This document shows, piece by piece, positions 45,089 to 56,415 of a stretch of 64,000 nucleotides of DNA. Source of the stretch: Apophysomyces variabilis. Its lineage: Eukaryota > Mucoromycota > Mucoromycetes > Mucorales > Mucoraceae. Below the pieces are notes generated by a model, which saw only the letters and a program-made list of their open reading frames with translations, was not told where the DNA came from and ran no database searches. The stretch spans positions 62,398 to 126,397 of the forward strand of contig MZZL01000409.1 of assembly GCA_002749535.1 (NCBI GenBank). The letters run 5' to 3'. The first letter of the stretch is position 1. Every line of letters begins with the position of its first letter. A program made the translations under genes and the position numbers.

Positions 45089-47120
45089 ATGGCGAAGGGA
45101 AAGCAAGCGAAGAAAAGCGAATCGGGCGATCTCCACAAGATAACAGGTGCTAAGCTCTCGTTTAAAAGGGCGATCGCCAAACAATTGTCCAAGATCATCA
45201 CTCCATTCACCGAATCGCAGCTCCTCAATTACATCGAAACACCCCGAACTACCGTTCATGGCCAATTCGCTTTGCCTTTACCAAGATTGGTTGCTACGCA
45301 ATCCGTTGAAAGGCATCCAGCCGAATGGTGCAGTGAGCTGGCTAGTCAGTTCAAGGCCGATGACATGATCGAGCATGTTACGCCAGTTGGCGCATTTTTA
45401 AATTTTCGTGTGCGGCCAACTGAATACGTACGCCAGACCTTACTACAGATATATCAAGAAGGAACTAGTTATGGATGGGCATCCACTGAGAAGGAGAAGA
45501 AAGGCACCGTGGTGATAGACTATAGTTCACCTAACATTGCCAAACCATTTCATGCCGGTCATTTGAGGAGCACAATCCTGGGTAATTTTATCAAACAGAT
45601 CCATCAAGCCATGGGCTACACAGTTGTTGGCATCAACTATCTAGGTGACTGGGGTAAACAGTATGGTAAGAGGGAGATCATCAACTAGGATCCAGACACG
45701 TGTACCTGACATTTCTTTCAAAGGGCTACTAGCCGTTGGCTACGAGAAATACGGACAGAAAGAGAAATTAAAAGAGGATCCGATCAAACATCTCTACGAA
45801 GTTTATGTAAAAATCAATGAGGAATCAAAAACACATCCTGAGATTGACGCTGAAGCTGGAAGATATTTTATACGCATGGAGCAAGGTAAATAGCGTGACG
45901 TTAGGATAGGAGCATCCCACGTCGCTGAACCCTTCTTTCTTTGTCTTGTCCGGCATGCAACAGGTGAGGAAAAGTCTTTGGCCCAGTGGAGAGAGTTCCG
46001 GGAGCTGAGTATTGCATCCTATGCCGCTCTGTATCAGCGGTTAAATATTCATTTTGAGCAGTACTCTGGTGAATCACAGATCGAAAGCTACATACCAAAA
46101 GTCTACGAACTTTTAGAAAGCCGGGGTTTGGTGACGAAGACGGAGAACGGTGCCTGGTCTGTAGACTTGGAAAAATACAACTTAGGGAAACCCATTGTCC
46201 GGCGCGCCGATGGTACCACATTGTATCTCACGCGGGATCTGGCCAGCATCCTTATGAGAAAAGAAAGATTTCAGTTTGACAAGGCCATTTACGTGGTCGG
46301 CACGGAGCAGGAGCATCATTTCCGCCAAGTATTCCGAATTGCTGACCTTATGTTTGGCAGTGATTGTATTCGGAAACTATGTCATGTGCCTTTCGGTCGC
46401 ATTCAAGGCATTTCAACCCGAAAAGGGACTGCCGTATTTTTACAAGATGTTCTAAACACAGCAAAAGAGAAGATGTCTCATATCATGCGTGAGGACGAAA
46501 ATATGGAGAAATACAACGATATTCTCCAGCAGGGTGTCCACTGTCCATCCAGAGGTCGACTTGTCGGAGAGGAAGCTGCAGATTATACGGCAGACCAGTT
46601 GGGGACGTCCGCAGTGATTGTCCAAGATATGTCCGCCAAACGCCATAAGGATTATTCATTTTCCTGGGATAGAATGACTGATGCTCGAGGTGATACGGGC
46701 GTGTTTCTGCAGTACGCTCACGCGCGAGTATGTGGGTAAGTAATTAGGATAGATTCACGGGTCATTGATCGAGCTCTTCGTGTGAATTCTCTGTACAGAA
46801 TTGAGCGGAAGGCAGGTGTCCGCATTACAGATCAATGTGACTTTTCGTTGCTGAAAGAAAAGGAAGCATTTGAACTTGCACATATGCTCTCTTTATTTCC
46901 CGAGACAGTCCATTCAGCCTACCAATCACTCGAGCCATGCATCATCGTCTATTACTTATTCAAACTTGCTCACCTCATCAGCCAAACCAATTACACCCTT
47001 AGAGTAAAGGATATGGATCCTAAATTGGCAGAAGCAAGGATGCTTCTCTTCTGGGCTGCCAAAACCACTTTAGGCAACGGTTTAAGACTCATTGGTTTGA
47101 TACCACTAGAACGCATGTAG
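45089..47120 (+). CDS. RRS1: Arginyl-tRNA synthetase
   Basis: Class I synthetase charging tRNA-Arg. Exons are 45089-45665, 45724-45885, 45964-46735 and 46799-47120 (610 residues, phases closed). A short Lys-rich head precedes the ArgRS N-terminal tRNA-binding domain. The HIGH motif is present as SSPNIAKPFHAGHLRST, followed by NYLGDWGKQYG. Further landmarks are YLTRDLASILMRK, IYVVGTEQEHHFRQVF, HVPFGRIQGISTRKGTAVFL (the usual ArgRS stand-in for a KMSK loop) and FSWDRMTDARGDTGVFLQYA. The alpha-helical anticodon-binding domain follows, ending GNGLRLIGLIPLERM, the typical ArgRS C-terminus. No clear mitochondrial presequence is visible from this ATG. Confidence 0.97.
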
Positions 47121-47588
47121 ATCAAAACTCCCCCTCACTTTCTACATCCTTTGTATGTTCGTTGCCAAAAAAACCTTAATTAGGCTTTGTCTGTGATACA
47201 ATTGCGACTATGTACATGTATTTTAAAGTATGGACGTTGCTGTCTTTGCGCCTTGTCAGCAAAAAAGAAAAAAAATAGTCTATAAAATGGATTACAGTTT
47301 ACTCTGTGCCTGTCAGCAGAGCTGAGGTAGAAACTTGCTGTTATATGACCGCTCTTGTTTTTTCCTGTAACGGCTGTATTCTCAACAGGAAAAAAAACTA
47401 GCCATTACCCGCGTTCTATGAGCTGGAGCATATGGCCGATGGTTTCGGCTGCCATCTTGGTGTCATTGCCTTTCCCTTGACTGCCAATTTCGGATAGTTT
47501 TCGAGTCACAATTTCTTCTGTTTGAAAATGACCGCTCAATTCCACGACTTTTTTTCGCAAAGGTGCCTCATATCCTTCTCTATTCGAC
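47121..47588. other. Intergenic between ArgRS and RPB10
   Basis: About 470 bases, tandem genes. Nothing recognised beyond presumed terminator and promoter sequence. Confidence 0.4.
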
Positions 47589-47945
47589 ATGATCATTCCA
47601 GTCCGTTGCTTCTCCTGCGGTAAAGTCATTGGTAACAAGTGGGATAACTATCTGTCTCTCTTGCAAGCAGAATATACCGAAGGGTAATATCCATTAGGAT
47701 AATGGGGGAGGACCATTAGGAATTAACAAAGTTATCCCTTTTTTAGTGAGGCATTAGATGCTCTAGGTCTCAAGCGTTACTGCTGCCGACGTATGGTCCT
47801 GACTCATGTTGACCTTATTGAGAAGCTACTTCATTACAACCGTAAGTAGATGGCTTTCCGGTCCATTGACGAGATATACTCATTGTCCCCATTTTCAGCC
47901 TTGGAGCGAAGCAGAGATCGTTCCGTTTCACGATCCCAACACTAA
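47589..47945 (+). CDS. RPB10: RNA polymerase I/II/III shared subunit RPB10 with RS-rich tail
   Basis: RPB10 (ABC10-beta) is a small zinc subunit common to all three nuclear polymerases. Three exons, 47589-47683, 47747-47841 and 47899-47945, give 78 residues with phases closed. The sequence starts [20 protein letters not shown] (first zinc half, C-x2-C) and continues with [20 protein letters not shown] (second half, CC) and [15 protein letters not shown]. The usual protein ends here. This one continues with [11 protein letters not shown] before TAA. The minus-strand open frame overlapping it (47638-47405) is a shadow. Confidence 0.95.
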
Positions 47946-48312
47946 ATTCAAACTTTCTGATCGTTACGTTCTTATTTCTGACATCAACTATCAAACCTCT
48001 TGTTTTTATCCTTTATCCATTAGCATATTGTCACGGCACGATTAAAAATTATTACAGGCATGACGGTTATGGTTTTTCTTTACAAGCGAAATTGTACTTG
48101 CAGCGTATGTAGGCTGAGGGTTGTCTACAGAGTGTGAACGGCAATGCTAGCCGACTTTTAGTGAGCGCCTTTTATGTAATGAAGCGGGCGCTAACTAACT
48201 GTTTTATGTGAGTGTCGAATCCTCATTGCTTTTTATATATGATCTGTCTCTTCTATTTAAGTGTACAGGGTAGTTTTTTTTTTGTTTCAGTTCTTTTCGT
48301 CTTTTCCATTTT
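47946..48312. other. Intergenic, convergent RPB10 and membrane-protein gene
   Basis: About 370 bases; no coding or RNA feature recognised. Confidence 0.4.
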
Positions 48313-49233
48313 TTAGCTGGGACCCACATAATACCAAACAAGCAAAGAAACGATGAGCACAATGAGAATTAGACTGATAGCACTCATCCAGCAGTTCAAA
48401 TAACCGAGTGTGCGCTGCGACAGAAAACTCAGGGCCGCTTCGTCCTGCGGCGGCCGGCGAAGGAACCAACATGCCCCGACCCACCAGAGGGGAAAGCACA
48501 GGAATCCGAACAGAAACAAGAGACAAGGTACGGCGCATGATCTAGCGACGGGCTCTCGTGTCATGAAGATGACTCCTTTTTCGTCGACATAAATATGATG
48601 CTTCCCCGATTGACCATGTTGGTCAATCCAGAAGGCGGAGAAATGGTGAGGTTTTGGAATTGCTTTTGCGGGATAGGAGGATGTGGCGACAGAAGATATT
48701 GTTGGTTGCCGAAACAGGGAATGCGTAGACAAAGGAATGGAAGGGACACTCTGCGGGTGTCGCCATGTATACTGAGATCCATGCTTTAATGGGATCGTAT
48801 TTTGCTCTAACGTGTCCATTGCTGGTTCGTTGTAAAGCGTCATGGAGGATCGGACACGTAACGGCTGTTCACTTCGGCATCTACGCAGCCAATGCCACCG
48901 CTGCCGAAAACGTCGCCGTACCATTTGTTTGGTGAAGCGTCTATTTTCTTTCTCTAATACTTCTGCGGAAGGTGGATAAGTGCGTCGTTTATAGTTTATC
49001 AGCCAGCGATGTGGATGGCGTCCCAAAAGAGATCCTGACCATGTCGACCAGCGCCAGCTTATACGATGCTGTGGACGACTAGTAGATGACTTGCTTATGC
49101 ATCGTTTCTGGCGCTGTAACGGTGGATTGACTTTGTCGTAACTTTCATTTGAAATAATACTGTGAATATCAGAATGAAACCATTGTGTCCATTCTGACTG
49201 TCCGCTCATATGCACAGTATCGGTGTTACTCAT
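48313..49233 (-). CDS. Single-exon C-terminally membrane-anchored protein, unidentified
   Basis: An intronless frame of 306 codons starting MSNTDTVHMSGQSEW. The first 220 residues are hydrophilic, strongly basic and Trp/Arg-rich (RISWRWSTWSG, VRRRFRQRWHWLRRCRSEQ). Two hydrophobic segments follow near the C-terminus: VPCLLFLFGFLCFPLWWVGA and MSAISLILIVLIVSLLVWYY. The FLFGFxxxPLWWxGA pattern recurs in fungal membrane proteins of unknown role. The frame is open upstream to about 49356, but only with non-ATG codons. Being intronless among multi-exon neighbours is unusual here. The function is not known to me. Confidence 0.7.
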   Translation of the reverse strand: MSNTDTVHMSGQSEWTQWFHSDIHSIISNESYDKVNPPLQRQKRCISKSSTSRPQHRISWRWSTWSGSLLGRHPHRWLINYKRRTYPPSAEVLEKENRRFTKQMVRRRFRQRWHWLRRCRSEQPLRVRSSMTLYNEPAMDTLEQNTIPLKHGSQYTWRHPQSVPSIPLSTHSLFRQPTISSVATSSYPAKAIPKPHHFSAFWIDQHGQSGKHHIYVDEKGVIFMTREPVARSCAVPCLLFLFGFLCFPLWWVGACWFLRRPPQDEAALSFLSQRTLGYLNCWMSAISLILIVLIVSLLVWYYVGPS

Positions 49234-49929
49234 AATAGCAAACAGCAAAACAAAGTAGAGCAAAAAGACGCAAGAAGATAATAAGCGATCAGGAAAAAAA
49301 AGAGTGATGGATATTAAACAAAGGTGTAGTAAACAGAAAAGAGAGGAAAGGAGCAAGGATATATGTTGACTGATAATTATGGTCGGTACGACAACAGAGC
49401 AAGAGCCAACATGACAGCCTTTTTTCCTTCTCCCCTTTCCTTTTTACTCCTTTCCATTATAGGCTAACGAACCAGAATCTCCTGGTACAAGATAACAACT
49501 TGAATTAAAGTGCGACCTAATTATTAACTTTCTTTTTTGCTTCTATCTCTTGTGATTTGCATATCAGTTGACGATCGCCCCGCTCCCCTATACTCGCCAT
49601 CAAGTATTTCATATGACGATGATGACGAGCTGTATAATGCATTTGCATTCATGTGGAACAAGGTTCTTTATCCGCTTGCAAGCTTATATATATCAATAAC
49701 AAATAGAGGATATACTATCCATCTGTAATTCATGGGTCATCCACCTATATCGGATAGCCAATTCCAAAGTAAGCAACGGGAAACAGAGATAGATCCAGTT
49801 GTGATCATCATGATGAGTCGTTGCTGCCGTCCGTCCGTGACTCATTATGTAAAAGCTAGATGACCATCAACCTACCGAATTTGGCGCATTTCATAAAACA
49901 CGGCAGCTGCTTAATGTAACAATACGGAG

Positions 49930-49951
49930 ACTATTCTCTGCAGAGAATAGT
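49930..49951. repeat. Perfect 22-base palindrome
   Basis: Half-site ACTATTCTCTG followed immediately by its reverse complement, with no spacer. It lies in the gene-poor region about 700 bases upstream of the membrane-protein gene start. Confidence 0.9.
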
Positions 49952-51531
49952 GTTTTCAACCATTGACAATACATTATGCAGCAATTTCATTTGATGAAGA
50001 ACTAGCATCAACAGACGACATTTTTGGGTTTCATGTAGAAAGAATCATATCAGGATAGTTTCCATGCTTCCATAGTATAGCGATGACTGCAACAGGCATC
50101 TGATATTCGATGCTTGTACAACTTCTTACTGCAATGATACTGAGCATACGGGTGACGAAAGCCTTATATCAACTGCTTTCCTGGGTACTTAAACTATCTT
50201 AGGAAGTGTATGTGATCTAATGGAGTTGTTGGATTCGCCGACAGGGCTACAAACCCCCGATAACTAGAAAGAGCTAACATTATCTTCCCCTATCAAACAA
50301 TTGATGAGTGGAGGCGATGTGCTTTTACACAGCGCTGGTTGGACACCTATCGCCACCACCGCGCTGAAGTTAAAATTTGCGTTGCTGTAGATTGCTATGA
50401 TGACAAAAACCGTACACGGGACAACTATTCGATTAGCATATTTATTTAAATCAGTTAAGTGCAGAAGAGCTTGTCATGGAAACGATCGCATACTTCTAGA
50501 ACGCCCACAAACTTGCATTTACATATTTTCTCCGCATTAAGTCCTATCAGCGATTGGAGTAGCCGTATTCGAAAAAAAAGACTCCGGTCAAGGGATCATG
50601 GGAAAGAAAAATAAGCGGTTGTTGACGTAAGGAGTCAAGTCCTTGTCGGTGGTCTTTGCTCCTGAACTGTGATGCAATTGTCAGGAGTTAGCATAAATTG
50701 AGATGAATGGATGTGAAGGCGCTTGCATATTGTCGTTTACAGACAAACTGTGTTCAAGCTTTGCCTTATTCCCGATTCGAATCGATTAAAACCTTCATAT
50801 CTCTCGAAATACCTCTGAAACTACCCTAATATATTTTGTAAGTGGTTATTCACAGAATATGTACACTCCCTAGTATCATCATCCGTTTCGGAAACGGTAA
50901 GTTAAGAGTTGGGTAGCATCATTGGGTTATGACAATTATGTTATGCAGGCTGTAAATGACTCGTTGCATTTTACGTCTTAAACTGTCTATAATAACGTCT
51001 TAAAGGAACCCCATACCCTTAGTTAAATTATAAAAACGAAAGCCTATAAAATGAGCCGTTAAAACATGTATGTGGCTTCTACAATTAGGCACATAGAATT
51101 CCCTATCAGTCCTCGAATGGTTCCAAAAAGTGCTCTCAAACAAATTACGCAATGGGGTTGGCCAGAAACACTTGTCTGTAGCATTCAAAAAAGGGCTATA
51201 TTGTTCTTATTCATTGATTCGGGCCGTGGTGACAAGAGTATGACAGGATAAATTGTAGAACCGAAAAAGAAAGAAAGAGAAGATCACACTCCTCGGCAAT
51301 GATCACCCTAGGGTTATGTACAGCTACTTTTTTGTGGCGTGGACACATCCATATGTTATTTCTCGTACTGAGATTTGCGAACGTTGATGGTTTCGTTTGT
51401 AGAGCTGAAAGAGGCTATGGTTCACTTTTTATAGTTTTTGCTGTCTTCCCTTTGGTTGGCGGTATTCAATCCCAACACTGTGAAAAATGCGGATTTTTGC
51501 TTCTTATTGACATATTATGGTTCTCGGTACG

Positions 51532-51556
51532 CTATCTTTTGTTAAGCAAAAGATAG
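51532..51556. repeat. Inverted repeat, 10-bp stem and 5-base loop
   Basis: CTATCTTTTG, loop TTAAG, CAAAAGATAG, a perfect stem. No gene is recognised beside it. Confidence 0.85.
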
Positions 51557-53348
51557 TTCATCGATCCTCAATACCATACTTTGCAGCTAATTCCAAAACT
51601 TGGGTTGTTGCTGTATTTTTTCTTTTTTACCTTATACAAAATTGTCTACCAGGTAGCAATTCCCATAGCGTATGGTCTAAACGTTCTTTGCGTAATAGGA
51701 TGCATTGGTGACATCAACAATAACCATCATATCAGAACGTCCATCAAAAATTTACATACGGAGCAGGATCTCGAATAGGTTTCGGTAGATACGAAGTAAT
51801 TACACGAGCCTGCCGTAACGCATCTGAGCAACAGGTCTGAAGTTTGTGGCGCTGTGGCAATTACAGGCAACGATGAAAAGAACAAGAGAAAGAAGAAACA
51901 AGTGGTGATGCGGATTTCTAATTTGTTGAACACGTTCACTATGTATACTTGCCATGGTTTCGACGTTTGTTGCATGGTTGAAAAACGCTCTTTTAGCTCA
52001 TCTTGCTGATCCCTTCTCAGCTGGCTGCAAATAGTTATCTTTTTACTCGTCTGTTATGTCAAGTATTCCGCTCATGCCAACGCTATTAATAAAGAGCTAG
52101 TCTGAGATATTAAAAAAAAAGGCTACGCCGTATAAATTGTATACAGTTTTTGCGTTTGAAGATATAAAAATCGAGGAAGCCAATGCGCTTCTTTAATTCC
52201 GCCGATATAAAATCATGAGCATGAGCGTAATTTCCCATGTGGGCAGTATAAATCTTAGCTAATTAATATATTGCAATAAACGAGCAGCAGAGCGTGTATG
52301 CAGTAACAAGGAATGTTATGGTTTTTTCTATTTCATATTCACCCTCCTTGCTTTTTTCTCCCTTTATTCTTTGGATTTTGTTCCCAAGTAATACGCTTTC
52401 TGTTTTAAACGCTCTCAAGAGCAAGTTCCCATTAGCGGCTCATTTTTAATTTTATAAGCTTTTGAGAAGGTATAATTTATACATGATCATGTCTCCGCTT
52501 TTCAATTCGATATGTATCGTTCATGTGCGATCTCGAATTAAGTCTAGTTTTGCTTCCTTGTGTTATTCGATTGCTAGTTGCATAATGATTTGTAGAAAAT
52601 TTTTATACGAATGCCAGAATCTTTAGCTGGCTTCCTGTAATTTAAATGATTCCGTTAAGTTTTAAAGCTCTCTAAATTATAGATTATTAAACGAACAGAA
52701 GCTTTGAAGTTAAAGGACAAACAGTGTACTTGCCTACTGTAAACAGTTAAGCAATCGCATTGGTTGGAGCTTTATTTTATTCGATCCAGATATAGCCATC
52801 CCTACAACAACAACTGCAACGCGGTAAAGTTAAAAGGGTAGTGGGATTGTGTTTAAAGTCGCAAAGAAACAAGCTCATCATAGAACTGAATCTTGCCATG
52901 AGGGAGAAAGCACTAATGAGGAAAAAGGAGGCATCATTCCTGTCTCAATTTTTTAGAGCAACCCAAAAGTCCACTGCGTTTTCCAGGGTCCCAAGTCATA
53001 TTGAAAGGTAAAACGGAGCCATGATATGTGTCCAATATGTTTAACCGGCAGCAAAGGAAGACTTCTCCTGCACTTGTGCCAATCGAATTTTATCATCTTC
53101 ACCAAATTTATTTTAGCACGTCTACAGTAAGCTCTTTATGCTTGTCAAATTTGAGAGAATACGGTGTGAGCCATTTCCAGGTCGTCAAAGAAACAAATTT
53201 GTTAATGCAAAGTCTGACTGGTATTTGGGTCCTCCCTAACACTGATTCTATGTATGTCTGGGTGTTGAGCCCTTACAAAAGATAATATGAGAAATTTTCA
53301 TGGACTAAGTTCATTCAATGCTCTTTTTCTTTCCGTATTAGCGTTGCC

Positions 53349-54567
53349 TTATACAGGAGAGTAATGGCGAGGTTTATCTAGCCAGCGACGGAATTGGCTG
53401 CCCGGTCGCATGACAAATATAGCGAGACCAACGAATAAACCAAAGAGAACTAACCACGACGCATACTGAACGTGGTCCGCATTGCTCACATCATTTGGTA
53501 CGGTTGTATTTTGTTCAGTCGTGGTACTTTGTTCAGTCGCTGTGCTTTGTCCAGTAGATGAAGGTAGAGGTAATGGTCGGGAGGATGTCTCGGATGGCTG
53601 TTGTTTTGCTAGAATTGCATTTGCCATTGCCTTGTGTCCGGCTACAATAACAAGTCAATAACTTGCTTCAGTTTTGATTGCTTTTGCTGTTTACTAACCT
53701 CCTGTCATATGTATTTTGTCCCACCATAAATAACTGTCGATGGAATCAAGGCATTGCCCTTGACAAACGTCCCAATATGCCTCGTCGACGTGCTTAATGT
53801 TGAATTGGGATGGATCACCCAAAACATCACTAAATAGTCCATAAGTGTCGAAAAACGTGAGCTTAGAGTTGTCGTTCGACATGTCTTCTAGGGCTGCATT
53901 GATCTCCATCAGGCGTTGCTTGATCTCCGATGATTGGTCAGTGTGGTTTTTATAAAATGGCGCAAATTCGAGGGGCGGAATTCCAAGTAAAAGGACGTTT
54001 CCGTTAGGGTCGGATTCAAGAATAGATGACTTATAGTAAGAAGCAATTATTAGCTCAATAACCGTCATGTCCGATATGCCCAAGAAAGAAAATTAGTTAC
54101 CGTGTGCTGCTTAATACATTTCAGCCAAGCAGTGGTGTCGAACTCTAGATGAAACAGATGCTGTCAGACATATGTATACCGCCAATATCATATCTATCCT
54201 TTGTCTTGTTTCTACGTACTTTCGAATTCGATGATATCTGTGATACCAGCAAGGATGGCATGGGTATTATTCCCGTCCGTCGGGAGCTTCAGTTCCGAAG
54301 TGGCAAGGTTCCATTGCTTAGCCAGATTTGACCGTGTCTTATCTAAACTTTCGCAAGTGCTTGCGCCAGGTACTGCCATATTTTTTAGCTTCAAATCCAA
54401 ATCTTTGGCGAGTTGTTCATTCCAAAGGGGTCCGTCAGTCTGGCGTTGCTCCGTTGCTAAGACAAGGGCACACAAAGTTAAGCACCTTCTGATTTTGGAC
54501 ACTTGGTAACTAATCATCTACCAGAGTACGAATCACCGTAGACAAAAAGATAATCCTTTTGTGGCAT
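53349..54567 (-). CDS. GDSL/SGNH hydrolase with C-terminal membrane segment
   Basis: SGNH hydrolases cleave ester bonds of lipids or acetylated sugars. Exons in gene order are 54567-54522, 54456-54220, 54144-54101, 54053-53699 and 53641-53349 (324 residues, phases closed). Block I is FVYGDSYSG with the nucleophile Ser. Block II-like is NMAVPGASTCES, block III has AILAGITDI, and block V is WDKIHMTGAGH with catalytic Asp and His. NVLLLGIPPLEFAPF also matches fungal members. After a Ser/Thr/Gln-rich linker comes one hydrophobic segment (YASWLVLFGLFVGLAIFVM) and a basic tail, a probable tail anchor. No N-terminal signal peptide is visible. The fourth intron uses GAG as acceptor, a weaker site than usual. 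The substrate is unknown. Confidence 0.85.
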
Positions 54568-54757
54568 CTTATGAAAGCGAAAAAGAAAAAAAGGAATGGA
54601 AGAAAGAGAGTAAATTAGGAATGGTAACTGTTTTTCGCTGCTATATCTCACTGATTCTATTTTTACCACAGCCGTTTCGGGTTCAGCAGCAGCGCGACCA
54701 TGTCGCTCTCCGATCATCTCAACCAGGGACAGCCAGTCGCAGTTTACTTCATTTTAT

Positions 54758-56415
54758 TCATTTACTGCCTTGGTCTCGGCTCTCCTCCTCTTCCTCTTCG
54801 TCAAGACCAGGACCTAAATCTTTAGAATACATTTTCTTTCCTGCCATTTCAAGGAACTCCATGTCTTCCGCTCGGTCCAAAGCACTGCCTTGAGCTTCCA
54901 TTCCTTCCTCGTCATCATCGCGCTGTCGCGGTCTAACAAGCCATACTAAATGACGCATTAGTATACATTGTAATATGGCATTAGGAGAAAACTTCAACGT
55001 ACCTTCCACTTCATCTAGTTCAAAGTTTTCATCTCGTGATAACTGAGGACTGCCATAAGTAGAGCATAATGGTCCTGCACGGGAATGGCCACGAAGGAAA
55101 TCGGCAGCAAGCCATAGGCCACAATAGTCAAATTGACCTCCCATAGCGAGACCTGCATAGGATGTTAGAGAATGGCATGTTATAGTCAGATTTAAGAGCC
55201 CTTTTTACCATTAGGAAGGCTTTTTTTGCCCCAACAGAGATATTGGAAATGGTTGTTTGTGCTTTTACCATACCATGCACCCATTTCTAAGTAATTATCC
55301 GCTGTACCATTCAAGCGAAACAGGAAGTTGGATCCATTCCCGTACCAGTCTGTCGTGGGTTTCCAAACTTCGTCTGCATAAGCTCCAAATATGGATCCAT
55401 CCTTCGCTTTGATGACGATCAATGTCGCACCCTGGTTAACTAAACGGTTGACAAAGACTTGCCAACTTGTACCATCTTTGCGTGAGGAAAATAACAAACG
55501 ATGCTGCAGATCTTCAGTCACTCGGCGCTGATTTCGTTCAGTTGGCGACCAAGAGAGCGCATTCACCGGCAGATACAGCGTCAACATGAAATAATCATAG
55601 GCTGTCAGTAAACGAGAAAATGGCTGCTTTTTTGATCCAAATATCATGCCAGGAGCCACGCGCCGCTCAACCCTTCGCTTATGCATATCCCTGTTGTTTG
55701 GATGACCAAAGAAAATCAACTCAACTGCTAGGGCGAAAAGTTTAAGAAAAGAGGGTGTGTCTCTGGTCCACGCGCTGAAAGTGGATGAATCCAACTCTGA
55801 TGGTATTTTCGTAACATCGTTTTTCCACGTATCTTCTAATTCTACATCAGTCTGTGTCCCCATCCAAAGGCGCTCCTCTTCTAAGCGGCGCTGTCTTTCT
55901 CGTTGCTGTTCGTTATGCGTCCGATGCACCAAAAAATGGACGAGGCGTGCAGCTGCCGCGCGTTGTTCTTGAGCTGCCATTTCCAAGGGTTGTTGCCAGC
56001 CAGTACCTTCGAACCAAGCAGGAACAGCAGACAGGACCACCCAAAGCACGAATGTTTCAAGCGACACCTTGCTTTGTCTAAATATGGCATATACCGCTTT
56101 AATTGCTACTTCGTCGGTCTCCACTAATAGATTCACAGAAGCCTCCATAAACTTTTGAAACGTGATGTTCGTAGCATCCTTCCGGATGAACCACGCTACA
56201 CTCTGCGACAGTTCATTAACATAATAAGTCGGGCATAATCGACCTATCGCTTCTTTAAATGTTTCCGCTGGAATGAGACCATCGCTTTTGTTGGCATCCG
56301 TTTGGATGCGGTCATACTGAGCTCTGATGTCTAGCTGTTCTTGCAATGGCCATTTCTCTAATAGATCGGCTAATCTTGGCTCTTCTCGTTTGATATGACT
56401 TTGACCGCTTCCCAT
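54758..56415 (-). CDS. TLDc-domain protein, MEAK7/RTC5 type
   Basis: TLDc proteins interact with the vacuolar/lysosomal V-ATPase; MEAK7 is a lysosomal mTOR-linked member and yeast Rtc5 its relative. Exons are 56415-55209, 55152-55003 and 54945-54758 (514 residues, phases closed). The N-terminus MGSGQS fits an N-myristoylation site. An EF-hand-like stretch (TDANKSDGLIPAETFKEA) and helical region follow. The TLDc domain spans about residues 280-460: LLFSSRKDGTSWQVFVNRL, GATLIVIKAKDGSIFGAYAD, NYLEMGAWYGKSTNNHFQYL, GQFDYCGLWLAADFLRGHS and LSRDENFELDEVE. The acidic tail is rich in Glu. It shares orientation with the GDSL gene just downstream (about 190 bases). Confidence 0.9.

Larger units (their letters stand above)
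49234..53348. other. Gene-poor 4.1 kb with palindromes
   Basis: The longest stretch without a supported gene. It has a perfect 22-base palindrome at 49930-49951 and a hairpin at 51532-51556. A possible tiny gene begins at ATG 52898 (MREKALMRKKEASFLSQFFR), with plausible splice sites at 53008 and 53053 and downstream blocks to 53285, but frames leave it at about 70 residues without homology. Centromere-, origin- or transposon-related roles cannot be judged from sequence. Confidence 0.4.

Noticed and set aside
47405..47638. Minus-strand 77-codon frame
   Set aside because: Its upper part overlaps the first exon of RPB10 on the other strand, which has a full family match. It has no homology itself.
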